NCBI GenBank assembly: GCA_018985225.1
Contig: JADGIF010000253.1
Span: 1-12,751 of the forward strand
DNA: 12,751 nt
Origin: Amoeboradix gromovi
Taxonomy: Eukaryota; Sanchytriomycota; Sanchytriomycetes; Sanchytriales; Sanchytriaceae
Direction of reading: 5' to 3'
Positions within the stretch are counted from its first letter, which is position 1. Every line of letters starts with the position of its first letter. The notes under the pieces are model-generated. The model did no database searches, was not told where the DNA came from, and saw nothing but the letters and a program-made list of their open reading frames with translations. Shown here in pieces: positions 1 to 8,735 of this stretch. A program made the position numbers and the translations under genes.

Positions 1-1
1 T

Positions 2-125
2 TTATACTCGTCAACTCCGCAACTAGCTGAATGTCCACTCGCCTCTTAAATCCATAAAATTAATAAAGCTGAAATAATGTGCCAAGTTGTTACTGAAAGT
101 TAGTCCAGTTTTTATATTTGATGTC
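2..125 (+). repeat. Left copy of 124-bp terminal inverted repeat
   Basis: Bases 2-125 are the reverse complement of 12628-12751 with no gaps. By hand alignment 119 of 124 positions agree; mismatches are at 3, 81, 91, 92 and 94. Positions 4-80 form a 77-base block without a mismatch. Similarity stops abruptly after 125. It contains no ORF of note. It may be the end of a DNA transposon, a MITE, or a dispersed repeat at which the contig was broken. Flanking target-site duplications cannot be examined because the window ends here. Confidence 0.9.
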
Positions 126-1790
126 TCAATTGCAAAATTTTTATTAATTTTATTTTAAAGTGGCACTAATAACCATTGTGCGATTCACATGAGATCAATT
201 TCAGATGGCATCTTCAAAATTGTTTAATTTGGTATCCATCCAGAATTCTTGGGACCTTCAGAAGCTTTAGAATGAACGAAGAGTGGCACAATCCAAATAC
301 ACTTATTCAACAGGCCAAGTTGCAGCATCTCTGGAAGAATCTGTTCTTCGGATTTAAAGTAGATTAGTGGCAGATCCACAAACTTGTCCAAATACAGTAC
401 TATGTTTTTCAAATCCCGGACTTCAGCATCCTTGTCTTCTAAAATTATTCGATTCCTACTGAATTCAAAATTGCAAGTTTCAACTTTTGTACAAGTCCCC
501 AAAGAACAGGAAAGTTTTCCTTTTGAGGGAAACAGCTTGACAAGCCACTTTTTTATCATTCACACTAATGGATAAGCACTTGCCATGTAAGTTAAGATAT
601 TCCGTCTACGAAAAAATAATACATTTCTTGAAACCACGATAAAATCTGCGCCCGCTTAATTTTAAATGAGGCGTAAACACATCTAAGAAATCCTCTAGCT
701 TTAGCACTCCTAAATTCCCCATTTACACCTTGTATGCAATTTAATAGCTTTGCAAAGTTCTCTTGAGACTTTATTACGTTAAAAGCGTCAAGCAATGTAA
801 CAAATCTTTGCCGTTTCTTGACGGAAGACTGTCTTGATGGTCAAAATACTTTTATCATATGCTTTATTCATGCTTCGAGATGTAGAGATCATTAAAATCA
901 TGAATCGGAACTAGTAAGCCCAAATTTAAATACTTTTGCACCAGGAAACTGCCTCTATTATTAAAGAATTAGTATTTGCAATGAGAAAAGCTAAGAAAGC
1001 GAAATTTGCCACGATTTTCCTTATGTTCCACTATCTTAGTCAAATTTTTGCAACGGATTCTTGGGATTGTTAAATCTTCTTTAGAACATTATTGGATTAC
1101 ATCAGACCACTTCTGCAGCAACCTGCACCTAAATTCAAGAAAACCGTTCTGGATAAACATCTATTTGATAATTTTTGATTGCCTTGCATTATTTCATTTC
1201 GCGTCCCTGTTTTTGCATTCAATTCTTAGTATATTACTGCTGGAGTATTTGAAGGCAATATCCACAAGGTTGTTATTGAAAAAGTTATTGTTTTCGTCTC
1301 TTCTGGAGTTGTTCTAGGTCATAAATATTTGACTAGGGTCGTGTTCTAGCAGTGAATCTCAGGAACATCTCGAAAAGAGGAAATGCATCTTTTATATTCA
1401 ACTATCGTAATAATCTCTTATGTAGTCCTGAGTGCGAATAGCACAACTCTATTGCTGATCGACGACCTTAACTCTTCATTATTATTTCTAATATTTTGGC
1501 ATTGCGTGTATAATAAACCCATCAGGTTGAAAATATCCAAGAATACATCTAGCTTCTAAAAACACGAAATGGCTTATGGTTTTGGTCAAAGAACCACTTA
1601 ATATGAAGCCCAACTACAAGATTTAGTAATCTAGTATGCGTAGTACCACCATCATAATTTTACTCTTACGCCGCTAAATAAAGAAATTAGTCTTTCAATT
1701 TACTTCATAAGTCCTGAAATACTTAAGTGCATTCAAACTAGCCATACAAAGCGATAGTAAATATTTCATCGAATACTATGAGACTCAATT
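126..1790. other. Long stretch without a recognisable gene
   Basis: This 1.7-kb stretch has many stops in all frames. The longest ATG-started frame is 224-559 on minus (111 codons, starts MIKKWLVKLF); it has no recognised domain and no AATAAA near its stop, unlike the likely real genes here. Another minus frame at 592-795 lacks an ATG at its start. The minus strand from about 1320 to 600 reads as protein-like segments interrupted by stops, so it may be a decayed gene running outward towards the left repeat. I cannot name it. Confidence 0.4.
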
Positions 1791-2215
1791 TCAGAAAACG
1801 TCCCAACTCCAAGTCGAAGGATCATCTGAAAGATGTGCCAGTCCCCATAATATGCTTTCAATCTCTTTTTCAATATGGAAATGCACCTGCAACATCTCTT
1901 TCAAAGTAGCTTGGCTGATTAGCCCCTGAGCATATGCTGCAATGTCTTAACCGACTACTGTTTTCATATTCTGTCTTGATATTTGTAATGTCGTCTGGTT
2001 CACAAGGCAGAACCTGGATGCCTTTCTTTCGCATCTAACAGCATGAAGATGTCGGACTCCTAGTGTGGTTTTTAGGCGTTCCTCCTGCTTGTAAATGAGG
2101 ACATTTTGTCAGAATGGGTTTCATATATCTGAAATATATGAATCCCGATTAAATTCTTCAGAAATGCAATGACGGGCTGCTTAACGACACTAATTAGTTT
2201 TGCTGTTTCTTTGAG
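1791..2215 (-). pseudogene. Decayed Fanzor/TnpB-like nuclease C-terminus (third family)
   Basis: Three short minus-strand frames in a row look like one broken protein. The first (2215 to 2072) contains KQPVIAFLKNL and later FTSRRNA, resembling the stretch before the zinc ribbon of Fanzor/TnpB proteins, where TS is followed by the first cysteine pair. The second (2034 to 1870, 54 codons) has HCSIC and then FERDVAGA, which resembles the second cysteine pair followed by the RuvC-III aspartate in an RDxxGA context. The third (about 1883 to 1791) continues in another frame with IEKEIESILWGL. At least two frame changes and stops separate the parts, so it cannot be functional. The family is inferred from motif order only, and the first cysteine pair is missing. 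It lies just downstream of the propeller gene, on the same strand. Confidence 0.4.
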
Positions 2216-2298
2216 CTAACTGCTAGCTCACTTACCGCAAAAATACTTTAATTAGCAGAAAAAATCTTGGGTAAATGGGATAATCAGAATTCTAGAAT

Positions 2299-3174
2299 TT
2301 AGATATTTATTTTCTTAAAATATGGTGAATCCACACCACAAACGAAGAGTTTGTCGCCCTTTAGCAACAATGACTCGGCCCGCATCCCAACTGGATATTT
2401 ATTCTTAAATTCTAATTTGTTTGACAGCTCGAAGTGTGTTACTGATCTGTCATTCGAACTAACAAACATATGGTCATTGTAGAATATTATATCGCTAATT
2501 ACATAGTTATGGAACTCTAAGCAGTAAACGTGCTTATCCTCAATTTTCAAATATCTTATTTTACTAGAATGTTCACAATAAATAGATCTGGGTGACACAA
2601 TTATAACAATCCCATTCAAGGTGCCAATTAGAAACAAACCTTCATAGCATCGCACCAACAATGGAAATGGAGGGTTTTCGCTCATAAAATCCAACGCAGG
2701 AGAGTAATCCAATGTCCTACACCTATCAAATCGCTCATAGTCAAAATAAACTAACTTTGAATCAAAATCAACTGCGACAATATATTCATTGGTGCAAACC
2801 AGAGTTGACAAATTGTAGCCATCAACGCAGGAACCTATAATGATGTCACCGTCCTTGCCTATTTTACCGATACTGGTTTGGAAACAGAGCAAGATAACAT
2901 CCATATGAATGCAGATATCTCGAATCTCGTCTGGAGAGTCTATCTTAAAAACAACTTCAAAATCGAACAAATTTAATTGTATAATGGAGTTGTCAAAGCC
3001 TATTACTAATGAATTTTCATACTCCACACATTTTAAAATAATGTTCTCAAATGTTTTAGAAAAAGCGGTAACTTTCATTTTGAAATCGTAGAGCTCTACA
3101 GAATATTCTTTTACAATGCAAATACCATTTTGAACCTGAATCAGCGAATGTAAAGCTTCTGAAAATCCAGTCAT
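2299..3174 (-). CDS. Beta-propeller (WD40-like) protein, function unknown
   Basis: From the ATG at 3174 the protein has 291 residues. The frame is open up to a TGA at 3295-3297, but those 40 extra codons contain no ATG. GGG lies directly before the chosen ATG, as G runs do near other starts here, which supports this start. The sequence repeats every 40 or so residues as strand-turn-strand units, for example SLVIGFDNSIIQLNLF, YIVAVDFDSKLVYFDY, LFLIGTLNGIVIIV and MFVSSNDRSVTHFEL, about seven in all, the number expected for a single propeller. No signal peptide or membrane segment is seen. Such proteins are usually scaffolds in complexes. It is divergent from the TRM732-like gene. The other yeast Trm7 partner, Trm734, is also a WD protein but is much larger, so that identity is not claimed. 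An AATAAA at 2311-2306 lies just before the stop. Confidence 0.8.
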   Translation of the reverse strand: MTGFSEALHSLIQVQNGICIVKEYSVELYDFKMKVTAFSKTFENIILKCVEYENSLVIGFDNSIIQLNLFDFEVVFKIDSPDEIRDICIHMDVILLCFQTSIGKIGKDGDIIIGSCVDGYNLSTLVCTNEYIVAVDFDSKLVYFDYERFDRCRTLDYSPALDFMSENPPFPLLVRCYEGLFLIGTLNGIVIIVSPRSIYCEHSSKIRYLKIEDKHVYCLEFHNYVISDIIFYNDHMFVSSNDRSVTHFELSNKLEFKNKYPVGMRAESLLLKGDKLFVCGVDSPYFKKINI

Positions 3175-3325
3175 CCCTTGCTTTAAAATTTCTCCGGCAT
3201 TAAAGCAATCCAAACCAAACGTCTTCTGGTAGTCCAGCAGAGAAGAAACCCTAACACATAGCCTTTGTTCTGGTAGGCTGGGTTGTAAATACAATCAAAT
3301 TTAAATTGGTTACTCTGTGTACTCC
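3175..3325. promoter_or_regulatory. Shared divergent promoter region
   Basis: About 151 bp separate the first ATGs of the minus-strand propeller gene and the plus-strand TRM732-like gene, so both must be driven from this interval. CCC at 3175-3177 (GGG on the minus strand) abuts the minus-strand ATG, with an AAATTT-type stretch close behind it. No clear TATA box was recognised. An alternative is that one or both genes have an upstream exon or are truncated, because both frames remain open into this interval without an ATG. Confidence 0.5.
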
Positions 3326-6280
3326 ATGACACATATCCAACAATTAAACCCCATCAACGAATTCAAAATGCGTTGTTTAACTGCTAAAAAATCAGCCCCT
3401 ATATCTGATCAGTCAAGAGATTACTGCATGTTATTTATTAAGAAATACTCAAAAGAATTCAAAGGGACTTTCTGCAATGACATCCAGTTCGTCATTAAAT
3501 CTTTCATTTCTAGAATCAAATCAAGTACTTATTCAAGTTATAAACTGTACAAATACAACAAGGATCCATTACTCTATGAGCAAATTCAGTCCAACAAACA
3601 ATTCTTGCTTTCGTTGGTTACAGAACTTATAAAAGGCTGTTATCCTGGTAATTCAGTCACTCGGATTCTACTCTATCTGGACATAATCAATTCCATTGTT
3701 CTAATTTTAGGTACCACTGAGTGTCTAATGCCGGATGGGTTTGACCCCCTTCACTGCAAGACACCTGAATTTCCATTTACTCTTGAATATCTCTATCCGG
3801 ATGAATTAATAATGGCTCTGCTGGAGTGCTTAAAGTCTTCTTTTGATTCTGTCAGGGAGTCGTGCCTGCAGTTGCTAATTAATCATTTTTTAAATCGTCT
3901 GGATGATAAAGTTAACTACATTACTACCCAAGGAAATCAATTGATACTCAGTTTTAGATCTAATGAGTCTAAAAGTGGTAGCATGTATTTGTATTTACTC
4001 AACCACTTGCGACCAATGACGGAACTAAACCTTCAGTATTTCAATAATCTAACAGAGAATATCGGCATATTAAACAACGACCTGCTGCTAGCAACAAAAT
4101 CAAACAACATAGAAGGCTATTTAATATACTTTACCAGGTTGTTAGTAGAAAAGAGAATGTCAATTCACTTTGATGATTATTATCCATTATTCAAGGTTGT
4201 AGTCCACAAGACCCTTCCTATAGTAGCGAGTGCTTGTCCTGAAGGTAATGATTTTGATTATATTCATGATAGTTCTTCACCAGCAAGTCAACTGTTATTG
4301 TCGTTTGCTTGGCGAAACATTACTTTGGCCAGTAATCTTTTACAGCAATGTATGAAGTCATGCACCTCTTCAGATAGTGCTAGTATACAACTGCTATTCA
4401 GCGAGATAGTTGAATTGGCCGTCAACATTCGTCACAGAGGTGCATTTGCTAATATATGTCCCATTTTAAGTGAAATGACTATTATTTGCAAGAGACTGCG
4501 GCTACTCCACATTCCAATGGATATTCTTCAGCTGTATCTAAGAGAGTATATTCACAAAAGTGATATAATTACCAGAAGATCGGCTGGTATTCCTCAGTCT
4601 ATTGTTGCACTATTAACTGCTTTAGATAGTGTAGATACCACTATAATGGTTATCAATACATGCAACACTACTATATATAATCATGTTACAGATGGTAGCG
4701 TTATTCACAGCATGAATATACTTCAATCTATATTTGTGGAATCATCATTTGGTGCATCAATATTCCCACTAGTGGGATCAGGATTAAAAATTGCAATATC
4801 GAATCTCGGTCATTATAACTGGCGCATTCGCAACTGCTCATTAATGCTCTTTAGTACTCTAGTTAAACGGACCTGCGGGTCCTCGGTGAGAACATGGACT
4901 AATGGTATCACTAGCAATGAGTTTTTCAACCGATTTGACATATTGCATGATGTAGAATTAGCCTTGAGCTCTAGCTACAACACATCTATATTTGCCTGCT
5001 TATTGTTGCAGAGTAGGTTTAAACCAAGTCAAAGTGAGGAAGCATTTGAGTCCTTAAAACCAATATTGGAATCATTAACGGAGCATGTGGATTTCAAGCT
5101 GAGAGTGTATGCTAGCCGATCTTTGGTACTTTTGATTAGAGATATTAATCCATACCTCTCTCGCCTTTATTCTTTTAGCAATAGTTTGGAGAAGAATATA
5201 AACAACAGCACCCATGGCCAACTGTGTATTATATTAGAGTACATACGGCTTAACAAGAAACCAGTTGAACTGGATCATGAGTCGGTGAGAACATTATACA
5301 GTTCATGCAATAGCGTAAACAAATCGATAATCATGACCATATACGGTGAATTGAATACTTACCCATCTTATTTAGTAGCTGAATTTCACAGGCTATTGAA
5401 TGTAAATAATCAAGGAATACTTTCTTCAGCGGTTTTTGATTTATACGCAACACGAGGAGATGACCAAATTTTGGAAAAAATAAGTGCTAGCTGTAACAGT
5501 ATTTACAAGCAGAGAATGAGATACTTGATAGAACAAAATTTGGGTATAGAGCAAAATCACGAGGAGTACTTCAGCCAGGTACCCTTAGAAATGAAAACTA
5601 AATTTAGCCTGAAAATAGACATAAAGATGATCAAATTAGTACAAACAAGTGACTTGGTACCGTTTATTATAAAAAACTTCAATGAGTATGAGAAAGAGCT
5701 GATAAATAACAATATACAAATAAGTAGCGAGTTACTAATGGAATTGAGAGGATTAATTGTAGGGGCTAGTACAACTTGCAAAATAAAGTTGATATTGAGT
5801 GGACTACTAAAGTGGGATAACAAATACGATGATAGAATTTTAGGTGCTTATGCACTATTGGCAATACTGCGTTCCAGCATGCACGAAGACTTGAAATTTG
5901 ATATTGTGATAGAATGCAGTTGGTACAGTATAATGGATGAAGAGCCAGGTATACGAGAATTAGGCAAGAAGATAGCAGAACACTATATAAATGTACAAGA
6001 ATTGGATGAGTACGAAATGTATGGATATTTGTTAAGTAAAGCAACGAGTGAAAAACAGTCCGAAATAATTAATGAACACCTAAAGTGCGTGAATGAACAG
6101 GACACTGACGCATTATTTGCCACTGAATATCCTAATGTTTATTATGAACCAATTTATTTTTACAGCGCATTAAAGAATATACTTAAATTGGGTCAGATGA
6201 CTGTTGAAATCCCAACAGATTTTACAATCAGAAACGATTTGTACTCTAGAAGAAGAGCTGTAGAGTGCCTAATAAAATAA
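3326..6280 (+). CDS. TRM732: TRM732/THADA-family tRNA 2'-O-methylation cofactor (DUF2428)
   Basis: The frame is 984 residues from the first ATG at 3326; the frame opens at 3305 but with no earlier ATG. The DUF2428 core is clear: RRSAGIP at about residues 417-423, then a helical stretch, then WRIRNCSLMLFSTLVKR at about 499-515, both hallmark segments of THADA and yeast Trm732. Upstream, RIKSSTY (about 63-69) and CYPGNSVTRILLYLDI also fit the family. The rest is helical HEAT/ARM-like. In yeast, Trm732 binds the methyltransferase Trm7 to make 2'-O-methylcytidine at position 32 of the tRNA anticodon loop. Yeast Trm732 is about 1,420 residues; here the N-terminal ARM region appears missing or shortened, or lies in an unseen exon. 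AATAAA at 6271-6276 overlaps the last codons, next to the TAA at 6278. The family assignment is firm; activity is inferred. Confidence 0.9.
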   Translation: MTHIQQLNPINEFKMRCLTAKKSAPISDQSRDYCMLFIKKYSKEFKGTFCNDIQFVIKSFISRIKSSTYSSYKLYKYNKDPLLYEQIQSNKQFLLSLVTELIKGCYPGNSVTRILLYLDIINSIVLILGTTECLMPDGFDPLHCKTPEFPFTLEYLYPDELIMALLECLKSSFDSVRESCLQLLINHFLNRLDDKVNYITTQGNQLILSFRSNESKSGSMYLYLLNHLRPMTELNLQYFNNLTENIGILNNDLLLATKSNNIEGYLIYFTRLLVEKRMSIHFDDYYPLFKVVVHKTLPIVASACPEGNDFDYIHDSSSPASQLLLSFAWRNITLASNLLQQCMKSCTSSDSASIQLLFSEIVELAVNIRHRGAFANICPILSEMTIICKRLRLLHIPMDILQLYLREYIHKSDIITRRSAGIPQSIVALLTALDSVDTTIMVINTCNTTIYNHVTDGSVIHSMNILQSIFVESSFGASIFPLVGSGLKIAISNLGHYNWRIRNCSLMLFSTLVKRTCGSSVRTWTNGITSNEFFNRFDILHDVELALSSSYNTSIFACLLLQSRFKPSQSEEAFESLKPILESLTEHVDFKLRVYASRSLVLLIRDINPYLSRLYSFSNSLEKNINNSTHGQLCIILEYIRLNKKPVELDHESVRTLYSSCNSVNKSIIMTIYGELNTYPSYLVAEFHRLLNVNNQGILSSAVFDLYATRGDDQILEKISASCNSIYKQRMRYLIEQNLGIEQNHEEYFSQVPLEMKTKFSLKIDIKMIKLVQTSDLVPFIIKNFNEYEKELINNNIQISSELLMELRGLIVGASTTCKIKLILSGLLKWDNKYDDRILGAYALLAILRSSMHEDLKFDIVIECSWYSIMDEEPGIRELGKKIAEHYINVQELDEYEMYGYLLSKATSEKQSEIINEHLKCVNEQDTDALFATEYPNVYYEPIYFYSALKNILKLGQMTVEIPTDFTIRNDLYSRRRAVECLIK
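6271..6276 (+). terminator. Poly(A) signal AATAAA at the end of the TRM732-like gene
   Basis: AATAAA is inside the last codons of the gene, one base before the stop codon TAA at 6278-6280. A second AATAAA occurs at about 6335. The same placement is seen at the other likely intact genes in the window. Confidence 0.6.
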
Positions 6281-6485
6281 CTGTTGATGATACTCTGAGT
6301 AGCTCTGTGATTGTGCAGCTCGATTGTTTTCTTGAATAAATTGATTATTGAGAATTTGTATGTATTTTTATACAGTTGCATGACTTTTCCAGTAGCTTAA
6401 ATACTCGATATTCTTCCTATTCACAAACGGTAAATGGAATAAATGGATGTAATCCCGAATATGTCAAATCTAAAGAAATAACTAA

Positions 6486-6989
6486 CAGTTACATTATACA
6501 AAGACAAATGATCTTATATACTTACCATCGTTTAATACTAGTCAAATGATAAGTAGCTTGTCGAGCAAGGACGCAAGAAATATGGCCACAATGTCCCATT
6601 ACACATTCAAGGAACGCTTGTAGTTCAAGTATAAACAAAGAGGAAAGAGGATGGTTGAGTGTAATGAACCATTTACTAGTCAGACATGTACAAGGTGTGG
6701 TACTCTAAAGAAAACCAATTTAGAAACATACACATGTACAAAGTGTCATTTGGAAATAGATAGAGACCATATGACAGCAAGGAACATATACATCAAGTAT
6801 CTGCATCCTTGTTTAATCCCGCCTCGGGGTAGTGAAAGTATGAGCATTCACTGTAACGGAGCATCTAGCATTGCTAATTTCTCTGGAAATTCTCGATTTT
6901 GTCGGAAATCAGGACTTTTAACGAGGAGCCTTAATCTATTGCCAAATAAATCAATTCTTATCAAGACTCTTAGTACAAAAGCTAAATGA
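6486..6989 (+). pseudogene. Decayed Fanzor2/TnpB-type nuclease C-terminus
   Basis: One frame, open from 6486 to 6989 except for a TAG at 6621-6623, carries the C-terminal landmarks of TnpB and Fanzor2 in order: LPSFNTSQM, then SKDARNMATMSHYTFKERL, the TAG, then FTSQTCTRCG, YTCTKCH and DRDHMTARNI. The CxxC pairs form the zinc ribbon, and the Asp of DRD is the RuvC-III catalytic residue. These proteins are RNA-guided DNA nucleases carried by IS200/IS605- and IS607-like or eukaryotic transposons. The RuvC-I DPG segment and the N-terminal half were not found in the upstream 200 bp, so the gene is truncated as well as interrupted. The ATG at 6651 could at most make a 112-residue zinc-ribbon peptide. 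No AATAAA sits near its stop. Confidence 0.8.
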
Positions 6990-7414
6990 TTTTTTGGAAC
7001 GTACTTTTAAGTCCATACTCTATTATTTTTGCAGTACCATTATAACGACTATTTTTACACACTCAGGTCACCAACCTAGCTCTGTTTTAAAGTGCAACAC
7101 CTTGCTTGCACAACTTGGCTAGTAAATTCATCAATAAACTCCACCTGTGTCTTTACTAATCCTTTGCACTAAAACTTCAAGTGCTATTTAGAGACGATGG
7201 AAATTTTTCCTAGCGTTGAAAAGCATCGCAAGCTTTCATTTTTGAATCAGTTTATAACGGTCGAAGCGTGTATTCTGTATATATCAGCGTCTCCTTTAGA
7301 TCCAGCATATTCGGCTCGCAAGGCTTGGACCAATTTATCCTAATGGATATTAAATATGACCCAAAAGGTTGCCTAGAGTTTTTCCAGCTTTAAAGGGGAT
7401 CAAGGAGCTGACAA
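6990..7414. other. Spacer and STM1 upstream region
   Basis: No ORF of interest or RNA gene was recognised. The last 25 bases hold the G run described at 7395. The promoter of the STM1-like gene must lie here, but no TATA box was identified with confidence. Confidence 0.4.
7395..7398 (+). promoter_or_regulatory. GGGG motif before the STM1-like start
   Basis: GGGG lies 16 bases upstream of the ATG at 7415, preceded by TTTAAA. Similar G runs lie before the propeller gene (abutting), the 290-residue gene (9619-9624) and the 235-residue gene (11233-11230 on minus). A GGG/CCC-like motif close to starts has been described for microsporidian genes; the equivalence is inference. Confidence 0.4.
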
Positions 7415-8284
7415 ATGAGTAACCCATTCGAAGTACTTTCACCTGAAGATATTCCTTCCAAGGATTCAACCATTGTGCGACAGGTACCAACCCATTCGGG
7501 TAAGAGAGATTACCCGACAAGAGGAGTATCTAGAGGAATCAGTGTTCCAACTTCTACAAGAGGCGATCACAAAAGAGGTGGGCGAGGTGGTCGTCCAGGA
7601 AAGCGTGAATATGATAGACATTCTGGTACTGGTAAGACAGATTCAAACAAAAAAGATATTGCAGGGAAAGGGAGTTGGGGAAATCCAGCTGAAATAGTTG
7701 AAATATCGGAAGGCTCGTCAGAAGAAGCAGCAGAATCTCCTGAACCTGATGTACCTGTTAAAACCCTGGATGAATACTTGCAGGAGAAATCTGCGAATGT
7801 TAAAGTTGGTGTTGACACTGTACCTGAAGCAAGAAGACCTGTAGATTCACAATGGAAATCAGCTAATGTTCTGAAGAAGGAAGTGGATGAAGATTTATCT
7901 AAACTGATGTCCGGATCTCAAAAGACCAAGAAAAACAAAGAGAAAGAACAAAACAAAAAAGTTTATCTTGATATTGAACAAAAAATTGTAAGCCATGCCG
8001 ATGATAAAGATAATAGAAGCGATAGCCGTGGAAGAGGTAGAGGTAGAGGTGTGGACCGCGGAGATAGACCTTCTCGTGGCGACAGACCATCTAGAGGTGT
8101 AGATAGACCAGATAGAGGTACACGAGGTGGAGAGAGAGGATCCAGAGGAACCCGTGGCAGAGGAACCCGTGGAGAACGAGGCACTAGAGGCAGAGGAGGT
8201 CGTGGAGTTGAGCGTGGACGTTATGTCCCAAAAGGTGGTAACCTGAACATCCAGAATGAGAAAGAATTTCCCTCACTAGCGTAA
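7415..8284 (+). CDS. STM1: STM1-like ribosome preservation factor with RGG-rich tail
   Basis: The protein has 289 residues and both ends of yeast Stm1: MSNPFEVL at the start and FPSLA at the stop. YDRHSGTGKTD (66-76) followed by GKGSWGN (84-90) is the signature of the Stm1/SERBP1/HABP4 family. LDEYLQEK (118-125) and KVYLDIEQKIV (182-192) match further conserved blocks. Yeast Stm1 binds 80S ribosomes, lies in the mRNA channel, and protects idle ribosomes during starvation. Residues 205-268 are dense in RG and RGG boxes (DRPSRG, RGTRGG and similar), typical RNA-binding and arginine-methylation sites, more like metazoan SERBP1 than yeast Stm1. It is a single uninterrupted frame. AATAAA follows the stop by three bases. 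The coding sequence is visibly richer in G than its neighbours because of the Gly/Arg codons. Confidence 0.93.
   Translation: MSNPFEVLSPEDIPSKDSTIVRQVPTHSGKRDYPTRGVSRGISVPTSTRGDHKRGGRGGRPGKREYDRHSGTGKTDSNKKDIAGKGSWGNPAEIVEISEGSSEEAAESPEPDVPVKTLDEYLQEKSANVKVGVDTVPEARRPVDSQWKSANVLKKEVDEDLSKLMSGSQKTKKNKEKEQNKKVYLDIEQKIVSHADDKDNRSDSRGRGRGRGVDRGDRPSRGDRPSRGVDRPDRGTRGGERGSRGTRGRGTRGERGTRGRGGRGVERGRYVPKGGNLNIQNEKEFPSLA
8030..8219 (+). repeat. Degenerate RG/RGG coding repeat in the STM1-like gene
   Basis: This stretch is built from short purine-rich units such as AGAGGT, AGAGGA, CGTGGC and AGACCATCTAGAGG, encoding RG, RGG, DRPSRG and TRG boxes. Units mix AGA and CGT arginine codons, so the repeat is old or kept by selection at the protein level rather than a recent expansion. 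Confidence 0.7.
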
Positions 8285-8287
8285 AGA

Positions 8288-8293
8288 AATAAA
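8288..8293 (+). terminator. Poly(A) signal AATAAA after the STM1-like gene
   Basis: AATAAA begins three bases after the TAA stop at 8282-8284. Only about 90 bases further on is the stop of a minus-strand frame with its own AATAAA, making this a convergent 3' end. Confidence 0.6.
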
Positions 8294-8388
8294 TTTGGAT
8301 TGATATGATTTATTTTTTGTGCTCCTCAACTAATGATTGGACAATGCACGTGTTACGATTAAAGTGAATCAAAAGTGCAATTTTATTA

Positions 8389-8616
8389 CTATGGTTTCCA
8401 CTGACTCTTTGTATGGTTATCTCTTCCAATAATTGATTCCAAAAGCTTTGAGTCAACTAAGACTGTAGTAGATTTAATCGCAATATTAGACCCGATTTTA
8501 TATTTAAAATTATGTAATATTGTGGAACAAAATTTGTATTTTAATTTCTTCACCACATTTTTAGGTTCATCCGTTGGCGAATGAATCACCTGCTTGTGGG
8601 AGATACTTTTTCTTTT
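8389..8616 (-). pseudogene. C-terminal part of an unrecognised minus-strand gene (broken or spliced)
   Basis: A minus-strand frame of 75 codons runs from 8616 to a TAG at 8391-8389. It has no ATG at its beginning. It is lysine-rich and ends in HTKSQWKP; I recognise no family. AATAAA (8387-8382) begins one base after the stop, the same placement as at the real genes in this window, which argues that this is a genuine 3' end. The missing N-terminus could be the small frame at 8736-8822, joined by an intron or lost to frameshifts. A possible acceptor (CAAGCAG) lies at about 8590 but is not in phase with the donor at 8749. Confidence 0.4.
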
Positions 8617-8735
8617 TTAAGCCCAAGGGACGTGCAGTAAATAAACTAAAGGGCACAGTGATGACAAATGAAGTGAAATTGGGTCATTCGATGTTCTACA
8701 CTAATAATTATTTCATGAGATTCCATATAAAACTG

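Noticed and set aside
1006-1317. 103-codon plus-strand frame, very hydrophobic
   Set aside because: Begins at a TTG, has no ATG, and its Leu/Phe richness is what AT-rich antisense gives; no motif recognised.
2240-2260. GTAAGTGAG donor-like site with a nearby CAG on the minus strand
   Set aside because: The implied intron would be about 16 bases and does not join two convincing coding frames.
7963-8184. Minus-strand frame rich in Pro, Leu and Arg inside the STM1-like gene
   Set aside because: It is the antisense shadow of the RGG-coding repeat.
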